Source of the DNA: UBA5796 sp040752455
GTDB lineage: Bacteria > Chloroflexota > Anaerolineae > Anaerolineales > Villigracilaceae
Length of the DNA stretch: 64,000 nucleotides
Assembly (NCBI GenBank): GCA_049324115.1
Contig: JBMOMN010000049.1
Coordinates: 144,000 to 207,999, forward strand
Reading direction: 5' to 3'
The position numbers were made by a program, and so were the translations under genes. Each line of letters begins with the position of its first letter. Positions within the stretch are counted from its first letter, which is position 1. The notes below the pieces were generated by a model. It saw only the letters and a list, made by a program, of their open reading frames with translations, was not told the origin of the DNA and did not search any database. Shown here one piece after another: positions 15,497-24,488 of the stretch.

Positions 15497-17439
15497 TAAA
15501 ACTGTAAGACCTCCTTCCCTTCCAATTCTTCTTCCGCCTGGCCTTCCATATTGAGAATGGCCCTGGCAACGGCTTCCACCGCGACCCGTTGTTTGCGGTA
15601 CAGGTCCGCTTCGGACATGGCGAGGCGGGTGGCGACATCACGCACTTTTTGCCCCTGGATGAATTTCAACTCCAGGATGTTGTAGAGGATCCATTCGGTC
15701 GTAAAACGGCGTTCCCCGTCGGGGCGCACGTGTTCCACTGCCTGGCGCAGGACGGCCCGCAGGGCGTTGGGCATATTGCCCTCGTACTCGTCCGCCACCT
15801 TGCGGACGATGCGCAGGTTCATCAGCGGGCTTTTGGTCAGTTTCGGGCCGCCCCAGTAATGGCTGAGGGCATCCTTGACCCAATCGGCCATGGTCACGTC
15901 GCCCGCCAGGGTCTCTTCGAGCAGGTTGGCGCGCGAATCGTAGCGGGAGGCGGCGCGCATCCGTTGGAGCAGCTCGGCCTGGGGCTGCAAGTCCTCCAGC
16001 GAGCGGAAAACGTTTTGCTGCACCAGGCGATCTTCCAGGGCCAGGGCGGCCCGGTCTGCCAGCAGCCACAGGGCGGAACGCTGGTCGCGGTCCAGGTCGT
16101 GATCCGACTGGCGGGCTACGCCCAGCAGCCCCAGCAGCGGAGGGGTTTCATCCCGGTCGAGACCGTCGGGCTTGCCGCGCAAGGGCAGCAGCCAGAAATC
16201 GCCCCAGGTGAATTCCTGTTCGCCCTTCCCGTTGAGAGGGTCTATCACTTCCAGGGCGTCCGACAGGTTTTCCTGGTGGAGCAGGCTGCGGTTCCCGGCT
16301 ACCAGAATCAGGGACAGCTCGCTCTCGTCCAGGGCGGCGATGAAGGCGCAGGGAGACTGCAAATGGTCCCGCACCGCGGCCAGGATGGCGTCGAGGAATT
16401 GGCGCAGGTCGGTCTGGGTGAGCAGGCGTTCTTCGACGTTTTGGAGCAGCATCAATTGCCGCCGGTCGCTGCCGTAGAACAGCCAGCGTTCCCACAGAGG
16501 CGCGGCCAGGGTGATGAGGTGTTCCATCAACAGCACCGTGCCGACCATCACCGCCGGGACGGCCACCGAATAGGGCAGTCCGAACAGTTCGCCGGCGCGG
16601 CGGACGATGGTCATCATGCCCAGGGCCAGCGAAGCGGTGACAGGCCCGCGCATGATCCACTTGAACAAACGGGATTTGACCACCCGGTCCGGCCACGAGA
16701 CGCCGAAGAAAGCGACCGCGTAGGCCATCACCACCACCAGTCCGCCGACCAGGAAGTTGATCGCCAGCACCGAGGTCCAGAAAATATACGGGTGGCGGGC
16801 CGAGATGTCTGAGCCATAAAGCAGGAAGGGGTAGGAACCCAGCGCAGGCGCGGTGGCCCCGGCCATCAGGTAGAGCATCCGGCGGCGGCCCGAACGGGTG
16901 AGCATACGCTGGTAGGCCCGCAGGAAATTGATCCCGGCCCAGAGCATGGAGGCCAGGTAGAAAAAGGTGAATAATTCAGTCCAGAAAGTGCGCTGGAGGT
17001 GCGGGGCAGGCTCCCCGTCCGGGACGAGCGGGCCGAGCAGAAACCCCAGCGAGAGCAGCACCAGGAATCCCGAAGAGACCACATACATCAGCCGCACAGC
17101 CAGGCGGCGGCGTCCGCGCGAGGGCCGGCCGGCGGTGACCAGCAGGGCATCCGAGAGGTGCAGGTAGGCCGCCGGCAGGAAGACGATCCCGATCCACTGG
17201 ACGCGCAGGAACAGGTCCACCGTCCATTGCGGCGCGTCGTTGCTGCCCATCGTCTCGGCGGTGAAGACCACCACCACGCAAAGTAGAATTAAAGCAAACG
17301 AGCGCGCCACACGGTCGCGCAGGTTGAAGGATAACGCGTAAAGGAACAGCGAGAAGGCGGTGATGGCAATGCCCGCTGTCAGGATTTGATTGAGCGTTTG
17401 TATCCCCGCCAGTAAGCTGTTCAGCCAACCGTTAAGCAT
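15496..17439 (-). CDS. Membrane sensor protein: 7-8 TM + GAF + C-terminal HTH-like region
   Basis: A 647-residue protein. Residues 1-310 contain eight or so hydrophobic segments resembling the 7TM sensory region of histidine kinases. Residues about 325-470 fit a GAF domain (SDRRQLMLLQNVEERLLTQ, then a sensory core ending DQRSALWLLADRAALALED). There is no kinase H-box or ATPase domain. The last 60 residues (FIQGQKVRDVATRLAMSEADLYRKQRVAVEAVARAI) look like a sigma-region-4-like helix-turn-helix. This suggests a membrane-bound one-component regulator, or a scaffold whose HTH has another role. Confidence 0.75.
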   Translation of the reverse strand: MLNGWLNSLLAGIQTLNQILTAGIAITAFSLFLYALSFNLRDRVARSFALILLCVVVVFTAETMGSNDAPQWTVDLFLRVQWIGIVFLPAAYLHLSDALLVTAGRPSRGRRRLAVRLMYVVSSGFLVLLSLGFLLGPLVPDGEPAPHLQRTFWTELFTFFYLASMLWAGINFLRAYQRMLTRSGRRRMLYLMAGATAPALGSYPFLLYGSDISARHPYIFWTSVLAINFLVGGLVVVMAYAVAFFGVSWPDRVVKSRLFKWIMRGPVTASLALGMMTIVRRAGELFGLPYSVAVPAVMVGTVLLMEHLITLAAPLWERWLFYGSDRRQLMLLQNVEERLLTQTDLRQFLDAILAAVRDHLQSPCAFIAALDESELSLILVAGNRSLLHQENLSDALEVIDPLNGKGEQEFTWGDFWLLPLRGKPDGLDRDETPPLLGLLGVARQSDHDLDRDQRSALWLLADRAALALEDRLVQQNVFRSLEDLQPQAELLQRMRAASRYDSRANLLEETLAGDVTMADWVKDALSHYWGGPKLTKSPLMNLRIVRKVADEYEGNMPNALRAVLRQAVEHVRPDGERRFTTEWILYNILELKFIQGQKVRDVATRLAMSEADLYRKQRVAVEAVARAILNMEGQAEEELEGKEVLQF

Positions 17440-17452
17440 CGAAGCCTTCCAC

Positions 17453-17995
17453 TTATTTCAACGCCCGTCCAAAAAATAAAGTCACATCTTGCGTGGCGTA
17501 GTACTGGTCATTATACCCGCAGAAATCGTAGCCCATAGACTGCGCCAGGCAAATGGCAGGATAATTCTTGGACTGCATTTCGAGGATGATCCGCCGCGCC
17601 CCGCGTTCCGAGGCCCAGTCCTGGGCGGCCCGCACCAAACGGGACCCGATGCCCTGCCTCCGCAGCGAGGGGTGGACGACCCAATCCGTGACCCACACCG
17701 TCCCGGCTGAGGCCTGCTCCAGCATTCGGACGTATCCCACCGGGCCGGAGGGGAGCACCGCCACCAGTCCCGGCTGGTGGGGCCACAGGTCGGCCAGGGT
17801 GTCGGTGCGGCGCGGGTAGGGGACGTTCACTTCTCGCGGCAGGCGCACCGTGCGGAAGACGGCCGCGGCCTGCTCGGCATCCTTTTGGAAATCGAGCTGC
17901 CAGACGTACTCGCTCGCGCAGGAATGGTCCATCGCCATCAGGCGCGGCAGGTCGGTGGCGATCCCGGGACGGATTTGCAGGTCTTCCAACATCAT
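17453..17995 (-). CDS. GNAT-family N-acetyltransferase
   Basis: A 180-residue acetyl-CoA-dependent acyltransferase. The acetyl-CoA loop is LRRQGIGSRLVRAAQDWA (about residues 110-127), followed by ARRIILEMQSKNYPAICLAQSMGY, the usual beta4-alpha4 and C-terminal strand. RimI-like ribosomal or small-molecule acetylation is possible but the substrate cannot be assigned. It overlaps the stop of the upstream membrane-protein gene by 4 bases (ATGA type). Confidence 0.88.
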   Translation of the reverse strand: MMLEDLQIRPGIATDLPRLMAMDHSCASEYVWQLDFQKDAEQAAAVFRTVRLPREVNVPYPRRTDTLADLWPHQPGLVAVLPSGPVGYVRMLEQASAGTVWVTDWVVHPSLRRQGIGSRLVRAAQDWASERGARRIILEMQSKNYPAICLAQSMGYDFCGYNDQYYATQDVTLFFGRALK

Positions 17996-18669
17996 TTCAC
18001 CACCTTGACGGGCACGATGCAGGGTTCCAGGCTGATGCCCTCGTTATCCACCACCACCAGCCGGATCAGGTAATCTCCCGGCGCGAGTTCGGTGGTATCC
18101 CAAACGCCGAGCGATTCGTCATTTTTCAGGGTCCGCTCGGCCCGGATCGTGGACCAGACCTGGGTGCCTTCGAGCGACACTTCATATTTATAGAAACCGA
18201 AATTGGCGACGTTGACCGTCCCGACCAGTTCTACCTGCCCTGTGACTTCTGCCCCCGCCTGGGGCGCGGTGATCACCATTTGGCCGGGGATGCAGCCGCT
18301 GGTCCTCGCGAGAGACGGGGCCTGGACCGTTTGGGCGATGGCGGTGGCAAATTCGGGCGATAACGTCCCGGTCGGGACGACCAGCAGGTTCACCGTCGGG
18401 GTGGGGAGCAGGCTGGCTGCCGGCAAGGCCGGGGCGATGAAAGTCGCCAGCACGAACTCGACGAAGGCCAGCGCGATCAGGAAGACCAGCGCGGTGATCG
18501 AGCCGCTCAGCCGGCGCAGGGCAAGTTCGCGTTCCAGCACGAAGACCGCGCCGCGCGTCTCCCGCCAGGCGCGCCACAAATTACGCAGGGCGTAAAGCAT
18601 GAGCGCCGCCAGGCTGATGTAAATGACGATTTCGAATTTGGCGAGAGAGCGGATGATTTCAGCAGACAT
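17992..18669 (-). CDS. Two-helix membrane protein with Ig-like outer domain, function unknown
   Basis: A 225-residue protein with two hydrophobic helices (about residues 8-28 and 54-82) separated by a charged loop. A C-terminal 110-residue beta-rich region follows, with repeated patterns (GAEVTGQVELVGTV, ELAPGDYLIRLVVVDNEG) like bacterial Ig-like or PA14-associated modules that face the outside. No catalytic motif was found. It lies 2 bases after the pnp stop and overlaps the GNAT gene by 4 bases. Confidence 0.72.
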   Translation of the reverse strand: MSAEIIRSLAKFEIVIYISLAALMLYALRNLWRAWRETRGAVFVLERELALRRLSGSITALVFLIALAFVEFVLATFIAPALPAASLLPTPTVNLLVVPTGTLSPEFATAIAQTVQAPSLARTSGCIPGQMVITAPQAGAEVTGQVELVGTVNVANFGFYKYEVSLEGTQVWSTIRAERTLKNDESLGVWDTTELAPGDYLIRLVVVDNEGISLEPCIVPVKVVK

Positions 18670-18671
18670 TG

Positions 18672-19508
18672 CTAGACGAGGCGCAACACACCCCGCACCA
18701 GGGTTTCCAATTTGGGCACGAGCAGCTTCCCCGCTTCGAGCACTTCCTCGTGGGTGGTCTCGGTCGAATCGTCGAGGTTGGCCTTGTTGCTGATGCCCGA
18801 AAAACCGAGCACCCGCGTCCCGCCGTGCCGGGCCACCGTCACCTCGGGCACGGTGGACATGCCGACCGCGTCCGCGCCGGCATTGCGCAGGAAGCGCAGG
18901 TCGGCCGGGGTCTCGAAAGACGGGCCGCTCAGGCCGACGTAAACGCCTTCGTGGAGTAAAATTCCATTATCCGAGGCGACCCGGCGGGCCGTCTCGTGGA
19001 GCTGGCGGTCGTAAGCCCGGCTCATGTCCGGGAAGCGCGGGCCGAACTCGTCCAGGTTTGGACCGAACAACGGGTTGAACCCGGCCATGCCGACGAAATT
19101 CAGGTGGTCGAGGATCAGCATCACGTCTCCGGGAGCATAATCCGGGTTGACCGCCCCGGCCGCGTTGGTCACGATCAGGATCTCGATCCCCAGGCGCTGC
19201 ATCACCCGCACCGGGAAAGTCACCTGGGCCATGCTGTACCCTTCATAAAAATGCACCCGGCCCTGCATGACGAAGACCGGCTGGCCTTCGAGCCTGCCCA
19301 GCACCAGCCTCCCCGCGTGCCCCTGGACGGTGGAAACGGGCCAGTGGGGCAGGTGGCTGTAAGGGATGGCAACCGGCTCCTCGACCGCCTCGGCCAGGCC
19401 GTTCAGCCCCGAGCCGAGGATGATCGCCACGCGCGGCTCGAGGCCGGTCTGCCGGCGCAGCGCGACGACGACATCATCAACCTGTTCCAAAGTAACATAA
19501 GTTGGCAT
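18672..19508 (-). CDS. Purine nucleoside phosphorylase
   Basis: A 278-residue trimeric-type purine nucleoside phosphorylase that cleaves inosine or guanosine with phosphate to the base and ribose-1-phosphate (purine salvage). Family landmarks are IILGSGLNGLAE (phosphate loop), VQGHAGRLVLG, MQGRVHFYEGY, IVTNAAGAVNP, VGLSGPSFETPADL and GMSTVPEV followed by SGISNKA. Length is standard. It is the first gene of the long minus-strand series, divergent from the HD-GYP gene across a 263-base spacer. Confidence 0.95.
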   Translation of the reverse strand: MPTYVTLEQVDDVVVALRRQTGLEPRVAIILGSGLNGLAEAVEEPVAIPYSHLPHWPVSTVQGHAGRLVLGRLEGQPVFVMQGRVHFYEGYSMAQVTFPVRVMQRLGIEILIVTNAAGAVNPDYAPGDVMLILDHLNFVGMAGFNPLFGPNLDEFGPRFPDMSRAYDRQLHETARRVASDNGILLHEGVYVGLSGPSFETPADLRFLRNAGADAVGMSTVPEVTVARHGGTRVLGFSGISNKANLDDSTETTHEEVLEAGKLLVPKLETLVRGVLRLV

Positions 19509-19736
19509 AATTCACCTTGATAAATCGAAAGGGGTCGTTGGGAACCATCACGCCGGTTCCCGGAAAGCCAATAAAAACCATACCAGAGATGAAAAGACGG
19601 CTGTTTCGGCGGGCCTCAACCGCCCCAACCGGCAGTTCCCCGCCCGGTAGCAGCGTGATTATATCAAATTTAGCTTTGCAAAAACTTTACAGGCTGCTGG
19701 TATCCAGTTGTAAGTTTTCCCGCCACCCAAACCATG

Positions 19737-19742
19737 TATAAT
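19737..19742 (+). promoter_or_regulatory. -10 element candidate upstream of the HD-GYP gene
   Basis: A consensus TATAAT at 19737-19742 lies 30 bases before the ATG at 19772, in the AT-richer divergent spacer (19509-19771). No convincing -35 hexamer is visible at 17 bases. The rest of this spacer shows no gene. Confidence 0.45.
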
Positions 19743-19771
19743 TTTGTCACTTACCTCACCCCCATACACCC

Positions 19772-22700
19772 ATGACACGACGTTTCTACTACACCATAGA
19801 ATTTATTACAGCCGGGATGCTCATTTCGACGGCGCATACTTTATTGTTGATCCCCAACCGCCAGACCCTGCTCAAAAGCCCGGATTTCCAGGCGCTGATC
19901 ACCGGCCTGGCGGTCGGCTTTTTCCTGACCAGCCTGTTTTCCCTGACCGTCCTGATGACCGGCATCGGCGGGCGCGTGCGGCTCCTGGTCGGCATCCTCC
20001 GCTCCGTCGCTGTCGGCGTCCTGGCCGGCCTGTACTTCGCCAACGCCCTGCCGGTCGAAGGGCTGGCCCTGGCCAGCCTGGCGGTCGCCTTCCCCGTTTC
20101 CTTGAAATTAACCGAAAAATTTCCCGCCCGCCCGGTTTCGCCGCTCACCCTGGCCTTGAGCTTCACCAACATGGCGGTGGGATTATTGCTGATGCTGGAA
20201 CCGCCTTCCCTGCTGGGGAATTACCACCCGGTGGACGCGTTATCCCGGCCCACCGGGGTTCTGTTTCTCCTCACCGGACTTTCTGGCTGCGCCGCGTTGA
20301 TCTGGCCGAAAGCCGCCCCGAGCGTTTACCTGGCCAGGACCACCGTCATGCCCTGGGTGGTCTGGCTGCTGGTCTTCACCTTCAATTTCCAGGTCTCGGT
20401 GGTGTTACCGGCCCTATTCCTGGTGCTCAGCTTCCTGTTCGCCAACCGCCTGCCCTGGGAAAAATTGATCCCGCCCAGGCCGCACCCGGTTGCCCGGCAA
20501 TTGATCCCCATCCTCGGCATGGTTTACGCCCTCGTCATCGTCTTCGTGTCTGTGCAATTGAACAGCATCCAGGCCTTCACCGACGACCCGCAGATCATCC
20601 GCTTCGTAAACCAGGAGCGGGACGTCGCCTTTGCCCTGGTCAGCATCCTCACCATCGCCGTCGGCCACCTGATCGGGATCATCAACCTGACCATCCAAAA
20701 AAACGTGACCGAAAACCTGCCGGGGATCAGCCTCACCCAGCCCACCCTCCCGCAAACGCCGGACGGCGCGGCCGGCATCGTCACCGGCCCGATCCTCCCG
20801 GACCTGGACGACCGGGAAGTCACCCAAAACGTCCTCGAAGCCCGCCTGCGCCACAGCAGCACCCAGTTGGAGATCGAAAAACGCCGCACCGCCCAGCTTA
20901 CCCTCCTGCAGGAACTCCGCTACCAGCTCTCCAACCAGCACGACGAACCGGTCATCGCCCAACTGGCCGTCAACGTGCTGCAACGCGCCTTCGATTGTTC
21001 GCTGACTGCCATCCTCCTGTATGAATATGAACGCAAGGAACTGGTCGTCCTGGCGGCAGCCGGGCCGGGGGTCTATGCCGTGCCTCCCGGTTATCGCCAG
21101 TCGGCCAGCACGGGCATCATCGGGCGGGCCTCGCGCCTGCGCAAGACCCAGATCGCCAACAATACCCGCCTCGACCCGGATTTCTTCCAGCTCGAACACC
21201 AGGACACCCTGTCCGAGGTCGTCGCCCCCATCCTGCACCAGGGACACCTGAAAGGGGTGCTCCTGGTGGACGACAACCGCCCGATGGCCTTCAACAGCAT
21301 AGACATCGCCACCATCGAGGCCATCGCGGGAGAGGTCCTGCGGGCCTGGGAACAGGGCAGCTACCAGCGCCGCCTGACCGAACTGATCCGGGCCGGGGTG
21401 TCACTATCGTCCATGCTGGAGCCGAACGCCTCCATCAAGGAGATCGCCATCATCGCCCGGCAAACCCTCGAAGCCCGCTTCGTCTTCGTCATGCTGCTCG
21501 ACCAGCAGGGCCAGTTCAGCCGCACCGCCTCGGCCGGGTTCGCCCCCGAACTGATGAAATCCCTCAGCGAAGACCCCAACAGCCATCCCCTGGTCATGGC
21601 CGCCCTCAACGCCGGGAACGTTTTCCGGGTCCGGGACGTGCGCAAGTACGACCAGCAATCTCGCCTGACCCTGGACCACAAACGCCTGCAAAGTTTCATC
21701 GGCATCCCCATCCGCCTGCACCGGATGAGCATCGGGGCCATCCTGGCTTTCGGTAAACAGAACAGCCTGCTCTTCTCGGAGCGGGACGAATCCCTGGCAA
21801 ACCTGCTCTCGTCCCAGGCAGCCGCGGCCGTGGAAAGCTCCTGGCTGTACAACGAACTGCGCACAACGATGAGCACCGCCACCCTGCTCTACCAGCTCAG
21901 CTTCGATGTGATCCAGAAGGACAAGATGAGCGAAAAAGCCGAGGTGATCGCCACCACCGCCCACCGCATCATCCAGGCCCACAAGACTGGCATCGTACTG
22001 TACAATGATAACGGCGAGATCGCAGCCTGCATCGGCGTCAGTGACGATGGGACCTACAACAACCCCACCCTCCCGATCCACATCATCCAGCAGGCCCTGG
22101 ATACCAACCAGCGCATCATTCTGGGCAGCGACCACGACCTGCTGAACGTGTGCCTCCCGCTGCTGACCTCCTCCCGCAAACACGGCGCGCTGTGGTTCGA
22201 GATCGAAGAAAGCCTGTGGTACAACTCCCACCAGGCCGCCGGACTCCAGACGATGGCAAACCAGGTGGCCGTGGCCCTCGAACGGGCCAGCCTGCTGATC
22301 GAATCGCAGCGCCAGGCCCGCGAGTTGGAACGCGCTTTCAAGGAACTGGAAGTCACCTACGACCAGACCCTGAGCGCCCTCATGTCTGCCCTCGACGCCC
22401 GCGACCGGGAGACCGAAGGCCACAGCAACAGGGTCGGCAAGGCCGCCGCCCGCCTGGGGCAGAAACTCGGCCTCTCGCCCGCCGAACTCAAGGTGCTGGA
22501 ACGCGGCTCCCTGCTGCACGACATCGGCAAGATCGGCATCGAAGACGCCATCCTCAACAAACCCGGCAGCCTCGACGAGCGTGAGTGGGAAACGATGCGC
22601 AAACACCCTGAGATCGGGGCGCAGATCGTCACCGGCATCCCCTTCCTCGAAGACACCATCCCCATCATCCGCCACCACCAGGAACGCTGGAACGGCAGCG

Positions 22701-22930
22701 GCTACCCGCAGGGGCTGGCAGGTGAACAGATCCCCTTGCTGGCCCGCATCTTCGCCGTGGTGGATGCCCTGGATGCCCTGACCAGCACCCGCCCCTACCG
22801 CCAGCAAATCTCGGTCGAGGAGGCCATGGACTATATCCACACCGAGTCCGGCGTCTTGTTCGACCCCCGCATCGTCAACGCCCTGGCCGGGATGATCCGC
22901 TCAGGCGAGTTCGACGACCTGATCCAATGA
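19772..22930 (+). CDS. Membrane HD-GYP protein with GAF domains (cyclic-di-GMP phosphodiesterase)
   Basis: A 1052-residue signal protein. Residues 1-310 hold eight or so hydrophobic segments. Three GAF-type sensory regions follow (about 385-530, 560-700 and 715-865). The C-terminal HD-GYP domain (about 865-1050) has HSNRVG, the HD pair in LLHDIGKIG (about residue 914) and HHQERWNGSGYP (about residue 968), the hallmark of cyclic-di-GMP hydrolases. The metal residues look intact, so an active enzyme is expected. Its stop overlaps the ATG of the GGDEF gene (ATGA), giving an antagonistic enzyme pair on one transcript. Confidence 0.92.
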   Translation: MTRRFYYTIEFITAGMLISTAHTLLLIPNRQTLLKSPDFQALITGLAVGFFLTSLFSLTVLMTGIGGRVRLLVGILRSVAVGVLAGLYFANALPVEGLALASLAVAFPVSLKLTEKFPARPVSPLTLALSFTNMAVGLLLMLEPPSLLGNYHPVDALSRPTGVLFLLTGLSGCAALIWPKAAPSVYLARTTVMPWVVWLLVFTFNFQVSVVLPALFLVLSFLFANRLPWEKLIPPRPHPVARQLIPILGMVYALVIVFVSVQLNSIQAFTDDPQIIRFVNQERDVAFALVSILTIAVGHLIGIINLTIQKNVTENLPGISLTQPTLPQTPDGAAGIVTGPILPDLDDREVTQNVLEARLRHSSTQLEIEKRRTAQLTLLQELRYQLSNQHDEPVIAQLAVNVLQRAFDCSLTAILLYEYERKELVVLAAAGPGVYAVPPGYRQSASTGIIGRASRLRKTQIANNTRLDPDFFQLEHQDTLSEVVAPILHQGHLKGVLLVDDNRPMAFNSIDIATIEAIAGEVLRAWEQGSYQRRLTELIRAGVSLSSMLEPNASIKEIAIIARQTLEARFVFVMLLDQQGQFSRTASAGFAPELMKSLSEDPNSHPLVMAALNAGNVFRVRDVRKYDQQSRLTLDHKRLQSFIGIPIRLHRMSIGAILAFGKQNSLLFSERDESLANLLSSQAAAAVESSWLYNELRTTMSTATLLYQLSFDVIQKDKMSEKAEVIATTAHRIIQAHKTGIVLYNDNGEIAACIGVSDDGTYNNPTLPIHIIQQALDTNQRIILGSDHDLLNVCLPLLTSSRKHGALWFEIEESLWYNSHQAAGLQTMANQVAVALERASLLIESQRQARELERAFKELEVTYDQTLSALMSALDARDRETEGHSNRVGKAAARLGQKLGLSPAELKVLERGSLLHDIGKIGIEDAILNKPGSLDEREWETMRKHPEIGAQIVTGIPFLEDTIPIIRHHQERWNGSGYPQGLAGEQIPLLARIFAVVDALDALTSTRPYRQQISVEEAMDYIHTESGVLFDPRIVNALAGMIRSGEFDDLIQ

Positions 22931-24486
22931 ACTCGATCCCCCCGCTCCCGCAAAAGTTGTCGAACTCCACCGGCCGCGCCCTGATGGTCCCGATGCTGAT
23001 CGCCACCCTTATGCTCCTGGGCATCCTGGTCACGGCCAGCATGGTATCCGACCAATACCGGGACCTGCCTGAAAACATTTTCCTCATCATTTTCTTTTGG
23101 GGGTTCGCCAGCGTTTCTCTTATGTATTCCAACTTTTTCTGGCATACCACCACCCTGGGGAAGATCAAATGGGTCCTTGCCGTCATCAACGGCACCGGCC
23201 TGGGGCTGCTGGTCTCATTGCTCCCCGAATCCTTCGATACCGCCACTTATCCATTGCTGGTCATCATCGTGATGCTCACCGCAATCGTCTACGGCCGCTA
23301 TCCGACTTATATCGTGGTTATCGTTTCGACGGCCATCCACCTCGCCAGCCACCTGTCCCTCACGGATTCCATTTTCGAAGTCGCCGGGCTGGTCAGCCTG
23401 CCGATCCTGTCTACGGCCGCGGCCGAGACGATCCTCCGAATGCAGCAGGTCAGTTTCACCCAGATCTCCCGCCTGGAGACCATCAACGAGTTTTCCCGGC
23501 AAATTTCCGCCTCCCTGGACATCGAACAGGTCATCCCCCTCCTGAACGAAGCCATCAAAAACGCCATCCGGGCCGACACGTATTACGTGGGCATCCTCGA
23601 AGGCGGCCTCGTCAAACTCGACCTGTTCTACGACGACGGCGAATACTTCTACGACGTGACCGTCCCGGCCAGGGGCAGCCTCGCCGGCTGGGTCCTGCAA
23701 AACAACCGCCCGCTCTTCCTGCCCGACCTGCGCAAACCCCTCGACCTCGAAGGCGTCGAAAGGGTCATCATCGGCAAGGACAAGACCAGCCTGGCCTGGA
23801 TGGGCGTCCCGCTCCAGGCCGGGGAAGTGCTCGGGGTGCTGGCCGTCGCCTCCTACCGCCCCAACGCCTTCGACCGGTCCGACATGGAACTGCTCGAAAA
23901 CCTGGCCCAGCAGGCCGCCCTGGTCCTGCACAACGTCATCCACCACCGGGCGGTCGAGGAGCAATCCAAGCTCGACAGCCTGACCGGCGTTTACAACCAC
24001 GGCTACTTCCTGAAGCGCCTCGAAAACAGCGCCCGCCAGTCGTTGGACAACGCAACGCCCCTCTCCCTCATCATGCTGGACGTGGATTTCTTCAAGCAAT
24101 ACAACGACAGTTACGGCCACCTGGCCGGGGACGAAGTCCTCATCCAACTGACCCGGGCCATCCGCAGCCACATCAAAAACACCGATTCGGTCGGGCGCTG
24201 GGGCGGCGAGGAGTTCGCCATTTGCCTGCCCGATACCCCCGGCGACCTGGCCCGGCAGGTCGCCCTGCGCATCCGGGAAACGATGCGCAACATGCAGATC
24301 CGCATCCAGGGCGAAACCGTCCCATCCCCAACGGTCAGCCAGGGCATCGCGGTCTTCCCCATCGAAGCCGACGAGATCATCCGCCTGATTGACCTGGCCG
24401 ACAAACGCCTCTACACGGCCAAATCCCGCGGGCGCGACCAGATCGAACCAGACGACTCACACTGGAACTACCTGAAATACTGCTGA
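22927..24486 (+). CDS. Membrane GAF-GGDEF diguanylate cyclase
   Basis: A 519-residue protein with about six hydrophobic segments (residues 15-170), a GAF domain (about 190-345) and a C-terminal GGDEF domain. The active-site loop is RWGGEEFAICLP (about residue 424), with the metal site LDVDFFKQYNDSYGH. GGEEF is a functional variant. The I-site position RxxD reads KNTD, so feedback inhibition by cyclic-di-GMP through that site is probably lost. It overlaps the HD-GYP gene by 4 bases, so synthesis and breakdown of the messenger are coupled. Confidence 0.93.
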   Translation: MNSIPPLPQKLSNSTGRALMVPMLIATLMLLGILVTASMVSDQYRDLPENIFLIIFFWGFASVSLMYSNFFWHTTTLGKIKWVLAVINGTGLGLLVSLLPESFDTATYPLLVIIVMLTAIVYGRYPTYIVVIVSTAIHLASHLSLTDSIFEVAGLVSLPILSTAAAETILRMQQVSFTQISRLETINEFSRQISASLDIEQVIPLLNEAIKNAIRADTYYVGILEGGLVKLDLFYDDGEYFYDVTVPARGSLAGWVLQNNRPLFLPDLRKPLDLEGVERVIIGKDKTSLAWMGVPLQAGEVLGVLAVASYRPNAFDRSDMELLENLAQQAALVLHNVIHHRAVEEQSKLDSLTGVYNHGYFLKRLENSARQSLDNATPLSLIMLDVDFFKQYNDSYGHLAGDEVLIQLTRAIRSHIKNTDSVGRWGGEEFAICLPDTPGDLARQVALRIRETMRNMQIRIQGETVPSPTVSQGIAVFPIEADEIIRLIDLADKRLYTAKSRGRDQIEPDDSHWNYLKYC

Positions 24487-24488
24487 GA

